The position numbers and the translations under genes are program-made. Shown here in pieces: positions 8,163 through 16,758 of a stretch of 64,000 nucleotides of DNA; the stretch's first letter is position 1, and every line of letters starts with the position of its first letter. The DNA is from Ewingella allii (GTDB taxonomy: Bacteria > Pseudomonadota > Gammaproteobacteria > Enterobacterales > Enterobacteriaceae): assembly GCF_044430645.1 (NCBI RefSeq), contig NZ_JAWUDN010000004.1:248001-312000 (forward strand), given 5' to 3'. The notes under the pieces are model-generated. The model was not told the DNA's origin. It ran no database searches and worked only from the letters and a program-made list of their open reading frames with translations.

Positions 8163-9779
8163 ATGCATCGTCGTGACTTTATTAAATGGACAACACTGAT
8201 GGGGGCGGCCACTACGCTGCCGGGCTGGAGCCGTCTGGCATTTGCTGCTGACAGGCCAGCATTGCCGATTCCCATGCTGCTCAAACCCAACGCCAAAGGC
8301 GTGATGGTGCTGAATTTACAGCGCGGGCAGAGCCAGTTTACGCCGGGCGTGAATACCGAAACCTGGGGAATTAATGGCAATATCCTCGGCCCCGCGCTGC
8401 GCGTCAAACGCGGCGAGCCGGTGACGGTCACGGTGAATAACCAACTGAATGTCGCCAGCACGGTACACTGGCACGGGCTGGAAATTCCCGGTCAGGTGGA
8501 CGGCGGCCCGCAGGGCGTCATCGCGCCGGGTGCCAGCCGCACGGTGCAGTTCTCCCTCGACCAGCCTGCTTCTACCTGCTGGTTCCATCCGCATCCGCAT
8601 CAGACCAGTGGCTATCAGGTGGCCATGGGGCTGGCCGGTTTGGTACTGATTGAAGATGACGAAAGCAACCAGCTGCAACTGCCGTCGCGCTGGGGCGTGG
8701 ATGATATCCCGCTGATTCTTCAGGACAAGCGCCTGAACGACGCCGGGCAGATCGACTACCAGATGGATGTGATGACCGCCGCCGTGGGCTGGTTTGGTCA
8801 ACACATGCTGACCAATGGCGTGGTCTTCCCGCAGCACGGCGTGTCGCGCGGCTGGCTGCGTTTCCGCCTGCTCAACGGCTGTAATGCGCGCTCCCTCAAT
8901 GTCTCAACCAGCGACGGTCGCCCACTCTACGTGATTGCCAGCGACGGCGGCTTCCTCGCCGAGCCGGTGAAACTCAGCGAGCTGCCGATGCTGCCCGGCG
9001 AACGTTTCGAAGTGCTGGTCAACTGCCCGGATGCCAAAGCTTTCGACCTCGTCACCCTGCCGGTCACTCAGATGGGCATGACCCTTGCGCCGTTCGATAA
9101 ACCTCTGCCGGTGCTGCGCGTGCAGCCGACCCTGACGCAGGGCGAGCAGAACATACCGGATAAACTGATCACACTGCCGGAGCTGGTTTCCGTCGATGGC
9201 CTGCCAACCCGCTGGTTGCAGCTCTCCATGGATCCGCGCCTTGACCAGCAGGGCATGGCGGCGCTGATGGCGCGCTATGGGCATCAGTCCATGGCGGGCA
9301 TGAGCATGGATCACGGCTCAGGCGACGGCGGCCACGATATGGCGGGCATGAATATGCAGGGCATGTCCCATGACGACCACGGCAACATGGCAGGCATGGA
9401 CATGAGTAAGAAGGATGACGGCAAGTTCGACCTGATGACCGGCAACCGAATCAATGGCAAAGCTTATGACATGAACAGCCCGGCCTTTGATGTCAAACAG
9501 GGCCAGTACGAGAAATGGACCATTTCCGGTGAAGGCGACATGATGCTGCACCCGTTCCACATTCACGGCACCCAGTTCCGCATTCTGTCTGAGAATGGTA
9601 AGCCAGTAGCGGCGCACCGCGCGGGCTGGAAAGACATCGTGAGAGTGGAGGGCGGGCGCAGCGAGGTGCTGGTGCGTTTCAACTATCTGGCGAGCAAAGA
9701 GCAGTCCTACATGGCTCACTGCCACCTGTTGGAACACGAAGACACCGGCATGATGCTTGGATTTACGGTTTCCAGTTAA
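8163..9779 (+). CDS. cueO: Multicopper oxidase CueO
   Basis: CueO oxidises Cu(I) in the periplasm and protects against copper. The 538-residue protein begins with a twin-arginine signal (RRDFIK followed by a hydrophobic stretch to AFA). Copper ligands are visible in HWHG (102-105), WFHPHPH (140-146), HPFHIHG (from His463) and HCHLLEHEDTGMM (His519, Cys520, His525, Met530 for the type 1 site). A Met/His-rich segment at about residues 365-420, characteristic of CueO, is believed to bind substrate copper. The start ATG 8163 has AAAAGG upstream. The CueR-type promoter 70 bases upstream predicts copper induction. Confidence 0.98.
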   Translation: MHRRDFIKWTTLMGAATTLPGWSRLAFAADRPALPIPMLLKPNAKGVMVLNLQRGQSQFTPGVNTETWGINGNILGPALRVKRGEPVTVTVNNQLNVASTVHWHGLEIPGQVDGGPQGVIAPGASRTVQFSLDQPASTCWFHPHPHQTSGYQVAMGLAGLVLIEDDESNQLQLPSRWGVDDIPLILQDKRLNDAGQIDYQMDVMTAAVGWFGQHMLTNGVVFPQHGVSRGWLRFRLLNGCNARSLNVSTSDGRPLYVIASDGGFLAEPVKLSELPMLPGERFEVLVNCPDAKAFDLVTLPVTQMGMTLAPFDKPLPVLRVQPTLTQGEQNIPDKLITLPELVSVDGLPTRWLQLSMDPRLDQQGMAALMARYGHQSMAGMSMDHGSGDGGHDMAGMNMQGMSHDDHGNMAGMDMSKKDDGKFDLMTGNRINGKAYDMNSPAFDVKQGQYEKWTISGEGDMMLHPFHIHGTQFRILSENGKPVAAHRAGWKDIVRVEGGRSEVLVRFNYLASKEQSYMAHCHLLEHEDTGMMLGFTVSS

Positions 9780-9889
9780 GGCCTTTGTTTGTTGAGTCGA
9801 TATGTCGATCACTGACATTCGCCTCAGCAGACTGTATGGTAACGCGGCTGAAAAAAATGATATTCACATCATTCTGAGGGGAGAAGAAG

Positions 9890-10855
9890 ATGAAAAAGTC
9901 GCTGCTGGGCTTTGCGCGGGAAACGCTGGAAATCGAAATCGAAGAGGCGCAACGGCTGCTGACTCGGCTGGATGACAATTTCGTCGAAGCCTGCCAGTTG
10001 CTGCTCAACTGCACAGGCAAAGCCGTGGTGTCGGGAATGGGTAAATCCGGGCACATCGGCAAGAAAATTGCCGCGTCCCTCGCCAGCACCGGCACGCCAG
10101 CCTTCTTCGTCCATCCGGCCGAGGCGCTGCACGGCGACTTAGGCATGATTGGCAGCAACGACGTGCTGATCTTCATCTCCTATTCTGGGCGCGCCAAAGA
10201 GCTGGATATGATCCTGCCTCTATTAGCCGAAAACCAAACCAAGCTGATTGCTATCACCGGTGGCAAAGACTCCCCGCTGGCGCAGGCCGCCGATGCCATT
10301 ATTGACGTCGGCGTAGAGCGCGAAGCCTGCCCGATGGGGCTGGCCCCGACCTCCAGCGCGGTCAATACTCTGATGATGGGCGACGCGCTGGCGATGGCCT
10401 TAATGCGCCATCGCGGCTTCGGTGCCGAGGACTTTGCTCGCTCACATCCGGGCGGCAGCCTCGGCGCGCGCTTACTCAATCGCGTTCACCATTTGATGCG
10501 CACCGGCGACCGACTGCCGGTTATCGACAGCGACGAAAATGTCATGAATGCCATGCTGGAGCTGAGCCGAACCGGGCTGGGCCTGATTGCGGTCTGCGAC
10601 AAACAGCGCCACGTGGTGGGGGTATTTACCGACGGCGACCTACGCCGCTGGCTGGTGAAAGGTCATACTCTCGACGAGCCGCTAATGAATGCCATCACCC
10701 GCCCCGGCTTCCAACTTCCGGAACAGTGGCGTGCGGGCGAGGCGCTGGAAGCCCTGCACCAGCAGAACATCAGCGCCGCGCCGGTGGTGAACAGCGACGG
10801 CGTGCTGGTCGGGGCGATAAATCTGCATGATTTACATCAGGCGGGCATTGGTTGA
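9890..10855 (+). CDS. gutQ: Arabinose 5-phosphate isomerase GutQ
   Basis: The protein is 321 residues, identical in length to E. coli GutQ and closer to it than to KdsD. It has an N-terminal SIS sugar-isomerase domain (GMGKSGHIGKK and VHPAEALHGDLGM near residues 48-85), the ARSHPGGSLGARLLN segment with the proposed catalytic His, and two C-terminal CBS domains, the first holding GVFTDGDLRRWL. The enzyme interconverts ribulose 5-phosphate and arabinose 5-phosphate, the Kdo precursor. In E. coli gutQ ends the glucitol operon; here it stands alone after cueO with its own GAGGGGAG ribosome site and no gut genes nearby. KdsD is the alternative name, but the C terminus (DLHQAG) favours GutQ. Confidence 0.9.
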   Translation: MKKSLLGFARETLEIEIEEAQRLLTRLDDNFVEACQLLLNCTGKAVVSGMGKSGHIGKKIAASLASTGTPAFFVHPAEALHGDLGMIGSNDVLIFISYSGRAKELDMILPLLAENQTKLIAITGGKDSPLAQAADAIIDVGVEREACPMGLAPTSSAVNTLMMGDALAMALMRHRGFGAEDFARSHPGGSLGARLLNRVHHLMRTGDRLPVIDSDENVMNAMLELSRTGLGLIAVCDKQRHVVGVFTDGDLRRWLVKGHTLDEPLMNAITRPGFQLPEQWRAGEALEALHQQNISAAPVVNSDGVLVGAINLHDLHQAGIG

Positions 10856-10865
10856 TCCGACGGCG

Positions 10866-10894
10866 TTACTCATTAACTGGTTCTTTGTTATAAT
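10866..10894 (+). promoter_or_regulatory. hpt promoter with extended -10
   Basis: TGTTATAAT (10886-10894) is a perfect extended -10 hexamer. TTACTC (10866-10871) is a weak -35 at 17-bp spacing. It lies about 75 bases upstream of hpt. Confidence 0.7.
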
Positions 10895-10910
10895 CCCCGC
10901 GCTTTAAGGT

Positions 10911-10933
10911 CGCCATCACGGTCAGTGGTGGCG
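10911..10933 (+). other. Hairpin in the hpt leader
   Basis: CGCCATCAC (10911-10919) pairs with GTGGTGGCG (10925-10933) with one G-U wobble and a five-base loop, between the predicted transcription start and the hpt start codon. There is no T run, so it is not a terminator. It may stabilise or regulate the leader. Confidence 0.5.
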
Positions 10934-10968
10934 ATGACTCTTTCAAATTCCAGGTGGTTAGGCTTTAT

Positions 10969-11505
10969 ATGAAACACAGAGTAGACGTCATGATTTCCGA
11001 GCAGGAAGTCAAAACCCGAATTGCTGAGTTAGGCCGTGAAATCACCGAGCACTACCGTGATAGCGGCAGTGATATGGTGCTGGTCGGGCTGTTGCGCGGT
11101 TCATTCATGTTTATGGCTGACTTGTGTCGCACCATTGACGTTTCCCACGAAGTGGATTTCATGACCGCCTCCAGCTACGGCAACGGCATGTCCACCACCC
11201 GCGATGTTAAAATCCTTAAAGACTTGGATGAAGATATCCGTGGCAAAGATGTGCTGATCGTCGAAGACATCATCGACTCAGGCAACACCCTGAGCAAAGT
11301 CCGCGAACTGCTGCAACTGCGCGGCCCAAAATCTCTGGCAATCTGCACGCTGCTCGATAAACCCGAGCGCCGCGAAGTGGACGTGAAAGTCGAATATGTA
11401 GGTTTCGCCATCCCCGACGAATTCGTGGTGGGTTACGGCATCGACTACGCCCAGCGCTATCGCCACCTGCCGTACGTCGGCAAAGTGGTTATGCTCGAAG
11501 AGTAA
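10969..11505 (+). CDS. hpt: Hypoxanthine phosphoribosyltransferase
   Basis: Hpt salvages hypoxanthine (and guanine less well) using PRPP to make IMP. The 178-residue product matches E. coli Hpt in length and contains the PRPP-binding loop VLIVEDIIDSGNTL near residues 99-112 plus the conserved SYGNGMSTTRD flap. I chose ATG 10969 because the protein then starts MKHRVDVMI like its relatives; a GTG five codons upstream is possible. In E. coli gcd lies between cueO and hpt; here gutQ does. It converges with can across a shared terminator. Confidence 0.97.
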   Translation: MKHRVDVMISEQEVKTRIAELGREITEHYRDSGSDMVLVGLLRGSFMFMADLCRTIDVSHEVDFMTASSYGNGMSTTRDVKILKDLDEDIRGKDVLIVEDIIDSGNTLSKVRELLQLRGPKSLAICTLLDKPERREVDVKVEYVGFAIPDEFVVGYGIDYAQRYRHLPYVGKVVMLEE

Positions 11506-11577
11506 GTGGCTGGCTGCCCGCCTTAGTATTTCTAGCTCGGGCAGTACACACAGAGCGACACGCCGGAAAAAGGCACA

Positions 11578-11610
11578 AAAAAAGGCACATAATGTGCCTT
11601 TTGCTTTTTA
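11578..11610. terminator. Bidirectional terminator between hpt and can
   Basis: GGCACA and TGTGCC (11584-11589, 11593-11598) form a short stem flanked by A-rich sequence on the left and T-rich on the right. It can therefore serve both convergent genes. Confidence 0.8.
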
Positions 11611-11623
11611 TTCTTTTGTACAG

Positions 11624-12280
11624 TTACTGCGGATTGCCATGCAGTAGGGCGGAGACGCCTTGGCGGTAACGTTGTTCCAGCGTTTCGCGGCTGGTGGAGG
11701 TCACTTCGAGGTCGCGCAGACGCCCGTCTTGAATGCCGTAAACCCAGCCGTGTAGCGAGACTTTTTGTCCACGCTTCCACGCGGTCTGCATCACCGTTGA
11801 GTGGCCGAGGTTGTAAATCTGTTCCACCACGTTCAGCTCGCACAGCTTGTTCAGACGCTGGTCTGGGGAAAGCTCGCCGAGCAGTGAACTGTGTTTGTAC
11901 CAGATGTCGCGAATATGCAGCAGCCAGTTGTTGATAAGCCCCAACTCAGGATTTTCTACCGCCGCCTGAACACCGCCACAGCCGTAGTGCCCACAGATAA
12001 TCACGTGCTCGACTTCCAGCACGTCGATGGCGTACTGCACCACGGACAGGCAGTTAAGGTCGGTATGGATAACCAGATTGGCGACGTTACGGTGAACGAA
12101 GAGTTCGCCAGGCTCAAGCCCGGTCAGTTGTTCAGCAGGCACACGGCTGTCTGAGCAGCCAATCCATAGAAAGCGGGGTTTTTGCGATTCGGAAAGACGT
12201 TCGAAGAAGCCTGGATCTTCTTCCACCATGGTTTTTGACCAAAGGGCGTTATTATTTTTAAGTGTTTCAATGTCATTCAT
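11624..12280 (-). CDS. can: Beta-class carbonic anhydrase
   Basis: Can interconverts CO2 and bicarbonate, supplying bicarbonate for carboxylations. The 218-residue protein keeps all zinc-site residues at the E. coli positions: Cys42 and Asp44 (IGCSDSRVP), His98 and Cys101 (CGHYGCGG). I chose ATG 12278-12280 (MNDIETLKNNNALWS) by alignment with E. coli Can; an upstream in-frame start would add 18 residues unlike the family. It is divergent from yadG, which starts 148 bases away, so promoters for both must lie in 12281-12428. Confidence 0.97.
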   Translation of the reverse strand: MNDIETLKNNNALWSKTMVEEDPGFFERLSESQKPRFLWIGCSDSRVPAEQLTGLEPGELFVHRNVANLVIHTDLNCLSVVQYAIDVLEVEHVIICGHYGCGGVQAAVENPELGLINNWLLHIRDIWYKHSSLLGELSPDQRLNKLCELNVVEQIYNLGHSTVMQTAWKRGQKVSLHGWVYGIQDGRLRDLEVTSTSRETLEQRYRQGVSALLHGNPQ

Positions 12281-12428
12281 GGACGTTAATAGCCTGTAAC
12301 CGATCAACTGCGATGGGTTAATATAGGGCAACACTCCGCTATTTCATATCGATTCAGCATCCCATTAAGCAACAAATCATAACGCCAGAATTTATAACAA
12401 GGTTCTCTACACAAGGTAAGCTCCACTT

Positions 12429-13352
12429 ATGACATACGCATTGGAACTGGAGAAGTTAACCAAGACTTACGCCGGTGGTGTGCAGGCTTTACGCGGCATT
12501 GACCTCAAGGTAGAAGCAGGTGATTTCTACGCGCTGCTCGGGCCAAACGGTGCCGGTAAATCGACCACCATTGGCATCATCAGCTCGCTGGTGAATAAAT
12601 CTGCCGGTAAGGTTCGAGTCTTTGGTTACGACATCGATAAGGATATCGTCAACGCCAAGCGCCAGCTCGGGCTGGTGCCGCAGGAGTTCAACTTCAACCC
12701 GTTTGAAACCGTCATGCAAGTGGTGGTCAATCAGGCCGGTTACTACGGCGTTCCGCGCCCGCTGGCTTTACAGCGCGCTGAAAAATACCTAACCCAGCTG
12801 GATCTGTGGGGCAAGCGCAACGAGCGTTCCCGCATGCTGTCGGGGGGGATGAAGCGCCGCCTGATGATTGCCCGCGCGCTGATGCACGAGCCGAAGCTGC
12901 TGATCCTCGATGAACCAACCGCCGGGGTGGATATCGAGCTGCGCCGTTCCATGTGGGGCTTCCTTAAAGAGCTTAACGCCCAGGGGACCACCATCATCCT
13001 GACCACCCACTATCTGGAAGAAGCGGAGATGCTGTGCCGCAACATCGGCATTATTCAGGGCGGCCAGCTGGTGGAAAACACCAGCATGAAAGAGCTGCTT
13101 TCGAAGCTGAAATCTGAAACCTTCATTCTCGACTTGGCACCGAAAAGTAATCTGCCGCAGCTGGAAGGCTATCGCCACAAGCTGACGGATACCTCGACGC
13201 TGGAAGTGGAAGTGATGCGCGAACAGGGGCTGAACTCGCTGTTTAGCCAACTGAGCAATCAGGGCGTGCAGGTGTTGAGTATGCGTAACAAGGCTAACCG
13301 TTTGGAAGAGCTGTTTGTCACCTTGGTGAACGGCAGTGAGGAATCGAAATAA
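12429..13352 (+). CDS. yadG: ABC transporter ATP-binding protein YadG
   Basis: This is a 307-residue cytoplasmic ATPase of an ABC-2-type exporter. Walker A GPNGAGKST is at 38-46, the signature LSGGMKRR at 137-144 and Walker B LLILDEP at 157-163. The C-terminal extension after about residue 230 is typical of the YadG/CcmA-like group. The substrate is unknown; relatives act in drug or polysaccharide export. The stop codon overlaps the yadH start by one base (TAATG), indicating translational coupling of the two subunits. Confidence 0.95.
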   Translation: MTYALELEKLTKTYAGGVQALRGIDLKVEAGDFYALLGPNGAGKSTTIGIISSLVNKSAGKVRVFGYDIDKDIVNAKRQLGLVPQEFNFNPFETVMQVVVNQAGYYGVPRPLALQRAEKYLTQLDLWGKRNERSRMLSGGMKRRLMIARALMHEPKLLILDEPTAGVDIELRRSMWGFLKELNAQGTTIILTTHYLEEAEMLCRNIGIIQGGQLVENTSMKELLSKLKSETFILDLAPKSNLPQLEGYRHKLTDTSTLEVEVMREQGLNSLFSQLSNQGVQVLSMRNKANRLEELFVTLVNGSEESK

Positions 13353-14122
13353 TGTCGCAATTGTATTGGGTTGCACTCAAAAGTATCTGGCTAAAAGAGA
13401 TTAACCGTTTCGGGCGTATCTGGATCCAGACGCTGGTTCCGCCAGTGATCACCATGACGCTGTACTTCATCATTTTCGGTAATTTGATTGGTTCGCAGAT
13501 TGGCCAAATGCATGGTTTCACCTACATGCAGTTCATCGTGCCGGGCCTGATCATGATGGCGGTGATCACTAACTCCTACGCTAACGTGGCCTCTTCTTTC
13601 TTTAGCGCCAAGTTCCAGCGCAATATTGAAGAGCTGCTGGTGGCCCCTGTGCCAACGCACGTGGTGATTGCCGGTTATGTCGGCGGCGGCGTGGCGCGTG
13701 GTATCTGCGTGGGGATTTTGGTCACCGCGATTTCACTGTTCTTCGTGCCGCTGGTGATCCACTCATGGTGGGTTATCGCGCTGACTCTGCTGCTGACGGC
13801 GATCCTGTTCTCCCTCGGCGGCCTGCTCAACGCAGTATTTGCCACCACCTTTGATGACATCAGCCTGATCCCAACCTTCGTGTTGACCCCGCTGACCTAT
13901 CTGGGCGGGGTGTTCTACTCGCTGACTCTGCTGCCGCCAATCTGGCAGGCGGTCTCTAAGCTCAACCCAATTGTCTATATGATCAGCGGCTTCCGCTACG
14001 GCTTCTTGGGGATCACCGATGTTCCGCTGGTGTTCACCATGGGCGTGTTGGTGGCGTTTATTGCAGTGTTTTACTTGCTGGCTTGGTATTTGATAGAGCG
14101 TGGCCGCGGCTTGCGAAGCTAA
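13352..14122 (+). CDS. yadH: ABC transporter permease YadH
   Basis: This is an inner-membrane ABC-2-type permease of 256 residues with about six hydrophobic segments and the family motif around LTYLGGVFYSLTLLPPIW near residue 180. It starts inside the yadG stop codon (TAATG), so YadG and YadH should be made together as one exporter. The substrate is unknown. In E. coli yadI and yadE follow before panD; neither is present here, and a duplicated terminator region follows instead. Confidence 0.95.
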   Translation: MSQLYWVALKSIWLKEINRFGRIWIQTLVPPVITMTLYFIIFGNLIGSQIGQMHGFTYMQFIVPGLIMMAVITNSYANVASSFFSAKFQRNIEELLVAPVPTHVVIAGYVGGGVARGICVGILVTAISLFFVPLVIHSWWVIALTLLLTAILFSLGGLLNAVFATTFDDISLIPTFVLTPLTYLGGVFYSLTLLPPIWQAVSKLNPIVYMISGFRYGFLGITDVPLVFTMGVLVAFIAVFYLLAWYLIERGRGLRS

Positions 14123-14262
14123 TCCACGTCATCCTTTGCGCTGTCTCTGCGTTGGTTGCCTGCGCTCACCCCAGTCACTTACCGATGTAAGCTCCTGGGG
14201 TTCACTTAGTTGCCGCCTTGATACATCACAAATGATTTAGTGGATTCATTGCGGTTAAAAAT

Positions 14263-14295
14263 AAAAAACGGGGCCAGTCAGTTGCCCCGTTTTTT
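14263..14295. terminator. Bidirectional terminator, repeat copy 1
   Basis: AAAAAACGGGGC pairs with GCCCCGTTTTTT across a nine-base loop (CAGTCAGTT). The A run before and T run after make it usable for yadH (plus) and panD (minus). Confidence 0.9.
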
Positions 14296-14420
14296 GCGCT
14301 GTCTCGGCGTTGGCTGCCTGCACTCACCCCAGCCACTTACTGATGTAAGCTCCTGGGGTTCGCTTAGTTGCCGCCTTGATAGATCACAAATGATTTAGTG
14401 GATTCATTGCGGTTAAAAAT

Positions 14421-14455
14421 AAAAAAACGGGGCCAGTCAGTGGCCCCGTTTTTTT
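14421..14455. terminator. Bidirectional terminator, repeat copy 2
   Basis: The second copy has a longer stem, seven A plus CGGGGCC paired with GGCCCCG plus seven T, and a seven-base loop (AGTCAGT). It lies 16 bases from the panD stop. Confidence 0.9.
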
Positions 14456-14470
14456 ATGCCTGAATCAAGG

Positions 14471-14851
14471 TTACGCCACTTGAACAGGTACCGCCTTGGC
14501 GGTGCGTTTCAGTTGGTTTTCACCTTCGAAATAGGCGACTTTCGGCTGGTGCTTGCGGGCTTCGGCGTCTGACATCTGCACGTAAGAACAGATGATCAGC
14601 AGGTCGCCGACGCAGGCGCAGCGCGCTGCCGCGCCGTTCACCGATATAATCCGTGAGCCGCGTTCAGCTGCGATAGCATAGGTCGAAAAACGCTGACCGT
14701 TATCAACGTTATAAATATCGATGGCTTCGTATTCCAGAATCCCTGACGCGTCGAGGAAGTCTTGATCGATGGCGCAGGAGCCTTCGTAGTGCAAATCAGC
14801 CTGAGTCACGTGAACTCGATGCAGTTTGCCTTGGAGCATAGTACGTACCAT
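14471..14851 (-). CDS. panD: Aspartate 1-decarboxylase proenzyme
   Basis: PanD makes beta-alanine from aspartate for pantothenate. The 126-residue proenzyme has the self-processing site Gly24-Ser25 in LHYEGSCAID, giving a pyruvoyl-dependent enzyme after cleavage. Lys9 (QGKLHRV) and Tyr58 (DIYNVDNGQRF region) are present. It is separated from panC by 141 bases and probably has its own promoter there. E. coli has an unrelated gene between panC and panD, which is missing here. Confidence 0.97.
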   Translation of the reverse strand: MVRTMLQGKLHRVHVTQADLHYEGSCAIDQDFLDASGILEYEAIDIYNVDNGQRFSTYAIAAERGSRIISVNGAAARCACVGDLLIICSYVQMSDAEARKHQPKVAYFEGENQLKRTAKAVPVQVA

Positions 14852-14992
14852 GTAGGTGACCCTTCATTTACCTTTAACTTTCACACTGTTGCTTCATTGC
14901 GACAGCGGGAAGGCTTGGGGTAACAAATTGATGAAATACAAAAAATCCGATACCCAGATCGACCACATCTTTGCCGATTTAGTACCCGTTGT

Positions 14993-15847
14993 CTACTGCG
15001 TCAAATCAACCTGCTGATTATCAATCAGTCGCGCTTTACCCAGCCACGCCGCCATCAGAATCACGGCCGACGTGCTATCCACATTCAGCTCTTGCAGGGT
15101 CTTGGCGTCGCGAATAAACAGCTCGTCAGGGGTGAAGCCGGCGTCGCGTAGCTGCTGCGCCGTCTCTTCCAGCATCTCTTCGACGTGGCGCTCGCCTTGG
15201 CTCAGGCGCTCGGCCAGCTGGTTCATGATTTTCGCCAGCTCAGGCGCGGTTTTGCGCTCGTCGTGAGTGAGATAACCGTTGCGCGAACTCAATGCCAAAC
15301 CGTCTTTGGCGCGCACGGTCGGTACACCGATAATCTCGATGTCATAACCCATGTCTTCCACCAGCGTGCGGATCAGCGCCAACTGCTGGAAGTCTTTTTG
15401 GCCGAAGCAGGCGACGTCAGGCTGCACCAGATTGAACAGCTTGCTGACGATGGTCGACACACCACGGAAATGCCCCGGACGGCTCGCGCCTTCCAAAATA
15501 GTGGAGATAACCGGCACGTCGACCTGAGTCTGGGTAGCCAAGCCTTTTGGATAGATATCCGCCGGTGAGGGCGCGAAAACCAAGTCCACGCCGCGTTTGT
15601 TCAGCTTCTCGCAGTCTTCCTGCAAGGTGCGTGGGTAGCGCTCCAAATCGTCAGGGCGCTCGAACTGCATTGGGTTAACAAAGATACTTACCACCACCAC
15701 GTCGCCACGGGCTTTGGCTTCTTCCACCAGAGTCATGTGACCTTCGTGCAGGTTGCCCATGGTGGGAACCAGTGCGATACGTTTGTTGTTCTGGCGGTAA
15801 AAACGAATTTCACGGCGCAGCAGCGGCACATTTTCAATAATCAGCAC
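14993..15847 (-). CDS. panC: Pantothenate synthetase
   Basis: PanC condenses pantoate with beta-alanine, using ATP through a pantoyl-adenylate. The 284-residue product shows the HIGH-like motif (PTMGNLHEGHMTLV, residues about 28-41) and the KMSKS-equivalent loop with LALSSRNGYL near residue 184. It follows panB by 14 bases on the same strand, so panB-panC are one operon. Length and sequence match enterobacterial PanC. Confidence 0.97.
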   Translation of the reverse strand: MLIIENVPLLRREIRFYRQNNKRIALVPTMGNLHEGHMTLVEEAKARGDVVVVSIFVNPMQFERPDDLERYPRTLQEDCEKLNKRGVDLVFAPSPADIYPKGLATQTQVDVPVISTILEGASRPGHFRGVSTIVSKLFNLVQPDVACFGQKDFQQLALIRTLVEDMGYDIEIIGVPTVRAKDGLALSSRNGYLTHDERKTAPELAKIMNQLAERLSQGERHVEEMLEETAQQLRDAGFTPDELFIRDAKTLQELNVDSTSAVILMAAWLGKARLIDNQQVDLTQ

Positions 15848-15861
15848 GTCGATAACCCTTC

Positions 15862-16656
15862 TTATTTAAAACTGTGTTCTTCGCCTGGATAGACACCCTG
15901 AGCGACTTGTTCAACGTACAGGCGCACCGCGCCGCGAATGTCGCCCGCTTCCGTCAGGAAGTCTTTGGCGAACTTCGGCGTGTGGCCGCCGGTGATGCCA
16001 AAGGCGTCGTGCATCACCAGAATCTGGCCGTCGGTCACGTTGCCCGCGCCGATACCAATCACCGGAATGGCAAGCTCTTCGGTCACGCGCTTCGCCAGTT
16101 CGACCGGCACGCACTCCAGCACCATCAGCTGGGCTCCGGCTTCTTCGAGTGCCAGCGCATCTTTCACCAGCTGGTTAGCCGCCACTTCGTCACGGCCCTG
16201 CACTTTATAGCCGCCGAATACGTTGACCGACTGCGGCGTTAAGCCCAAATGACCACAAACCGGCACCGCGCGCTCGGTGAGCATTTTCACCGTTTCACAC
16301 AGCCAGCTTCCGCCTTCTAACTTCACCATATTGGCCCCGGCGCGCATCAGCACGGCCGCGCTGGCAAAGGTCTGCTCTGGGGTGGCATAGCTCATAAAAG
16401 GCAGGTCAGACAGCAGCAGCGCCTTGGGCGCACCGCGACGCACGCAGCGCGTGTGATAGGCAATCTCTTCGACAGTGACTGGAAGGGTAGAGTCATGGCC
16501 CTGCACCACCATGCCGAGGGAATCACCAATCAGCATCACGGGGATACCCTGCTCGGCGAACAGCTGCGCGAAGCTGGCATCGTAGGCGGTAATGGTCGCA
16601 AACTTGTGGTTCTCTTGCTTCCACTGGCGTAACTGGCTGAGGGTTGTAGCTTTCAT
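15862..16656 (-). CDS. panB: Ketopantoate hydroxymethyltransferase
   Basis: PanB makes ketopantoate from alpha-ketoisovalerate and methylenetetrahydrofolate, the first committed step to pantothenate. The product is 264 residues, as in E. coli, with the Mg-binding LIGDSLGMVVQGHDSTLPV segment near residues 41-59 and the conserved GIGAGNVTDGQILV stretch. I chose ATG 16654-16656 (MKATTLSQ) because AGGAAG precedes it at good spacing; upstream in-frame codons would extend into the qseB promoter region. It is divergent from qseB. Confidence 0.96.
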   Translation of the reverse strand: MKATTLSQLRQWKQENHKFATITAYDASFAQLFAEQGIPVMLIGDSLGMVVQGHDSTLPVTVEEIAYHTRCVRRGAPKALLLSDLPFMSYATPEQTFASAAVLMRAGANMVKLEGGSWLCETVKMLTERAVPVCGHLGLTPQSVNVFGGYKVQGRDEVAANQLVKDALALEEAGAQLMVLECVPVELAKRVTEELAIPVIGIGAGNVTDGQILVMHDAFGITGGHTPKFAKDFLTEAGDIRGAVRLYVEQVAQGVYPGEEHSFK

Positions 16657-16758
16657 GAGATCTTCCTGTGAACAATTCATTCGGTGAATATCTTGCCGAC
16701 ATTCTACTGTATGACCGAATAAGCAGGTAGTGAAGTTCCTGCTCAGGGCACGGAACAT

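Larger units (their letters stand above)
14135..14455. repeat. Tandem duplication of about 158 bp between yadH and panD
   Basis: Unit 1 (14135-14292) and unit 2 (14293-14451) are direct neighbours and differ at roughly eight bases plus one inserted A. Each contains a CACCCCAG...CTGGGGTTC inverted repeat with TGTAAGCTCC between its arms, a CTTAGTTGCCGCCTTGAT stretch and a complete terminator. The first half of the unit resembles a palindromic intergenic repeat common in Serratia and Yersinia genomes (from memory). No gene lies in this 348-base gap. Confidence 0.9.

Noticed and set aside
14931..15016. 28-codon frame (MKYKKSDTQIDHIF...) between panD and panC, opposite strand
   Set aside because: It overlaps the panC 3' end and has a poorly spaced ribosome site. 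A remnant of the gene E. coli carries here could not be shown.
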